Origin: Prunella strophiata
Lineage: Eukaryota; Chordata; Aves; Passeriformes; Prunellidae
DNA: 64,000 bases
Reading direction: 5' to 3'
Assembly: GCA_036583965.1 (NCBI GenBank)
Contig: JAZBQD010000034.1
Coordinates: 5,973,476 to 6,037,475, forward strand
Shown here piece by piece: positions 61,737 to 64,000 of the stretch. The position numbers and the translations under genes are program-made. The notes below the pieces were generated by a model. That model saw only the letters and a program-made list of their open reading frames with translations, did not search any database and was not told where the DNA came from. Positions within the stretch are counted from its first letter, which is position 1, and the number at the start of each line of letters is the position of its first letter.

Positions 61737-62340
61737 ATGCAACATTCAAAAGGAAAAATTGTTTTCAGCTTTTCCCGAATTTGGAACTGGAAAGCAGCAG
61801 CTCCCGATGCCAGCCTGCTCCGCTCGGCTCTCCCAGCGCTGCAAATGAAGATGTTTATTCCAACTCGCCGGGAAGATCCTCTTGGCGTTGCCTACAAAGC
61901 CATTCGGCAGGTGATTAACCCATTTATTTTCAAATGCGTGCCTTGTCAAACACGGCAGAACAAACGCGAGGGGATGAAAGCAGAATTCCCAATTACAGCA
62001 TCTCGGGGCCGGCCCTTTCTCTCCCCTTTGGGGGAATTTTTGCTGCAATTGCAGCGAGGAATTTGCCACATCTGCTGCAGCTCCTGCGAGCCCCGCGGAG
62101 CATTCTGCAGGCTCCAAGCGCTGAACCAGCCCAGCTCCAATTGAAGTGGGGATTCGGCTGGAAATTGCATTTCCTCGGACTTCAAATGCAAATTGCAGCC
62201 GGCTCGGACAGATCCAGCTTTGGATGTGGGAGCTGCGACTCCAAAGTCATCCCATCAAATGGGAGTCAGGGATCCGCAGCTCAGTTTCTGTTTCAGCCGC
62301 TGGTTGTGACGCTAAAGGGAGGCAATAATCTTTTTTATTC
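61737..62340. promoter_or_regulatory. CpG-rich candidate conserved element or small CpG island
   Basis: About 28 CpGs occur between 61775 and 62315, many times the local background. It holds a perfect 14-bp palindrome GCTGCAATTGCAGC at 62042-62055, an 8-bp inverted repeat (TTGCATTT 62165-62172, AAATGCAA 62184-62191) and the POU octamer ATGCAAAT at 62186-62193. Frames of 135 codons (61737-62144) and 144 codons (61934-62368) start at real ATG codons but overlap each other and a 123-codon minus-strand frame, with no domain. Best read as a constrained regulatory block, an unmethylated island or a promoter of an unseen transcript; no TATA box or downstream exon was identified. Confidence 0.42.
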
Positions 62341-63930
62341 TCTTGGCATTGTGTTAAGCAGCTTTTAATTTAAGGCTGTGTCACGTCAGGGAGTGATTGG
62401 AGATCTCAGCTGCTGTAAATACCTGAGCGCAGAGAGAGATGTACACACACTCTTAAAAATGTGTCTGGAATCAGATCTCAGGGGTTCCTCTGCTGCTGTT
62501 TGATGAAGATATAATTGGGAGAATGTAAAGAGAGATTGTTTGGAGGTAACCAAAGAAACCCTGGCACTACCCGTCTTTTAAATCATCAGCTACCTTGAAC
62601 ATGGGTAATAAAACACATTGTAACACATATTTTCAGAGTGCAGCAAATTGTTTTAAAGACATCGCTCCCAACAAACAAAGCTCTGGATACCCAGAGTGAA
62701 TTTTAGGGCTGAAAAAGTTGTTATCAGCTTCCAGTGGTCCTCTTTAAACACAGGTATGTTTTTCCCATTGAATCGCAGATTGGATTGTTTTCAGATCTCA
62801 GTTTTAACAGTCCAGAAACTTCAGTGGAAAACAACAACCTAAAAACTAAAAACATTTTCTCTTGCGCCATTACGAACACCTGCACTCAATAAAACAGAAT
62901 TTCAATCATCACTCTTTTTTTCTTTTTCTATTTTTTTTTTTTTCTTGTACCAAGGCATTCATTTCACTTGAACTGTGGAAGTGAAAAACTCACTGTCGTT
63001 TGCATTTATACCTTTTTTCATTCCTGGCACCACAAAATCTGGGAGGTGGTGGTTGGGATTTTAATTATATCATTCTTTTAATTGGAAAACTTAATATCCC
63101 TCTGTTTATACTTTCGTACATCTTGATTTTTTTTTTTTAAGTGATGTTTGTTTGTTTTATAAAATCCAAATTTGGCCTGAACAAGCCCCCTATAAGAGAC
63201 AGTTTTAAAAATTACTCAGTATTTATGCTTCTCCCTAAAGATTGCACAGGGCAGGCAGGAGAATACACAGATGAAGGAGTGTCTGACTCTCTCAAATCTA
63301 ACACTGGATGATCCCGAGTTTCTCCTGCTGGAAAGCTTTGCCTAAAAAATCATAAATAAATAAAAGAGGAGACAAGAGTTGCTTTGCCTTTCTGAGGGAG
63401 ACACAGAATCTGTGGTGGCTGGAAAATGCTGCTGTTCCCTCACGGCTGTGGGGTCTGTGCCAGTGCCACCCCTCTGCCCCGAGAGAGGACAACCTGCATC
63501 CCTCACAGAGCCAGGGAAGGGATGAAGGGAATCTGTTGGAGGGCAAAGAAGTGCAGTTGGCTCTTGGAAAGAACTTCTTGCTCCCCGTGCTGTCAGACCA
63601 GTCGTGGAGTGGAAGCCAGAGCTCAGCCCGAGCTCCAAAGGCAGCGTGGAGCAGACAAGCAGGGAGCTGCTTCCCCCGGAGCAGCAGCGGGGTGAGATGG
63701 AAGCTCCCAACCTCTCCCCTTCACCCGGGCAGGGCTCCAGCGTCTGCTGAGCCCAGCCCAGGGCTGCAGGCGGGGTTTAAAGGTGGGGGCGCACCAGAGG
63801 TGATGGGGAGGGTGCTGGCCGAGGGTGCCGGGGGAGCTGGAGGTGCTGCTCCTCGCCCCGTGCCACCCCCGTGGGGACAGGTGCCAGGCTGAGGGGGCAG
63901 CTCTGCCCCGGGACCAGGCTGTGCGACAGC
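62341..63930. other. Intergenic sequence turning GC-rich toward the right edge
   Basis: AT-rich with T-runs near 62932-62943 and 63128-63139, then GC-rich from about 63420. The GC-rich end carries overlapping frames on both strands without recognised domains. It could be the edge of a GC-rich gene-proximal region beyond the window, which cannot be judged here. Confidence 0.45.
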
Positions 63931-64000
63931 CACAGAGTGTCCCCAAGCCCTCCAGCACCGAGGGAACAACAGCAGAGCACAGAGTGTCCCCAAGCCCTCC
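63931..64000. repeat. Two copies at 47-bp spacing, cut by the window edge
   Basis: The 23-bp segment beginning CACAGAGTGTCCCCAAGCC lies at 63931-63953 and identically at 63978-64000, separated by 24 bp. With a 47-bp period this may be the start of a minisatellite continuing past the edge. Confidence 0.7.

Overview
This window reads as non-coding genomic DNA from a bird, most likely a songbird (passerine). The grounds are two recent CR1 LINE 3' ends with the bird-type terminal sequence and degenerate ATTCTATG-like tail octamers (30880-30952 on the minus strand, 54303-54437 on the plus strand), a solo endogenous-retrovirus LTR of a type I associate with songbird genomes (about 24134-24516), two worn ancient CR1/L3-like relics (about 55295-55390 and 57420-57595), strong CpG depletion over most of the sequence, and many mono-, tri- and tetranucleotide repeats typical of vertebrate intergenic or intronic DNA. 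The species call rests on recalled family patterns, not on a search.

I find no protein-coding gene, rRNA, tRNA, recognisable microRNA, CRISPR array or operon. The open reading frames are short, overlap on both strands, often begin at a non-ATG codon, and show no family motif. The longest either cross GC-rich sequence that happens to lack stops or are translated microsatellites. The window is best read as a gene desert or part of a very long intron.

Layout: mostly AT-rich unique sequence in which compact blocks stand out. They have little low-complexity sequence, many homeodomain ATTA/TAAT cores, and CpG dinucleotides kept in a depleted background. I mark these as candidate conserved non-coding elements or enhancers: 5240-5480, 6190-6440, 13185-13320, 15870-16120, 17200-17330, 19190-19480, 20680-20800, 25490-25900, 28660-29120, 32700-32880, 34470-35060, 37230-37710, 47030-47300, 48375-48730, 49190-49560, 51060-51240, 56840-56930, 57290-57420 and 61737-62340. 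Many such blocks in a gene-free stretch is the arrangement known around vertebrate developmental transcription-factor genes, but no gene in the window identifies the target.

Repeats: a 19-bp triplet (821-872), a degenerate minisatellite field on both sides of the LTR (23712-23936 and 24540-24625), a compound GGT/AGT/AAT trinucleotide (29488-29609), an ATC run (31711-31743), a 360-bp GATG array (41258-41617), a 26-bp triplet (45781-45852), a diverged 35-bp duplication (48056-48103), an 11-bp array (51850-51904), a perfect 15-bp array (52226-52285), and two copies at 47-bp spacing running off the right edge (63931-64000). I saw no new multi-gene system. What merits follow-up is regulatory: the PBX-HOX-like pair near 5362-5380, the hairpin/SOX/AP-1 cluster at 15992-16026, the TCF/LEF matches in 34732-34927, and the CpG-rich palindromic block at 61737-62340.
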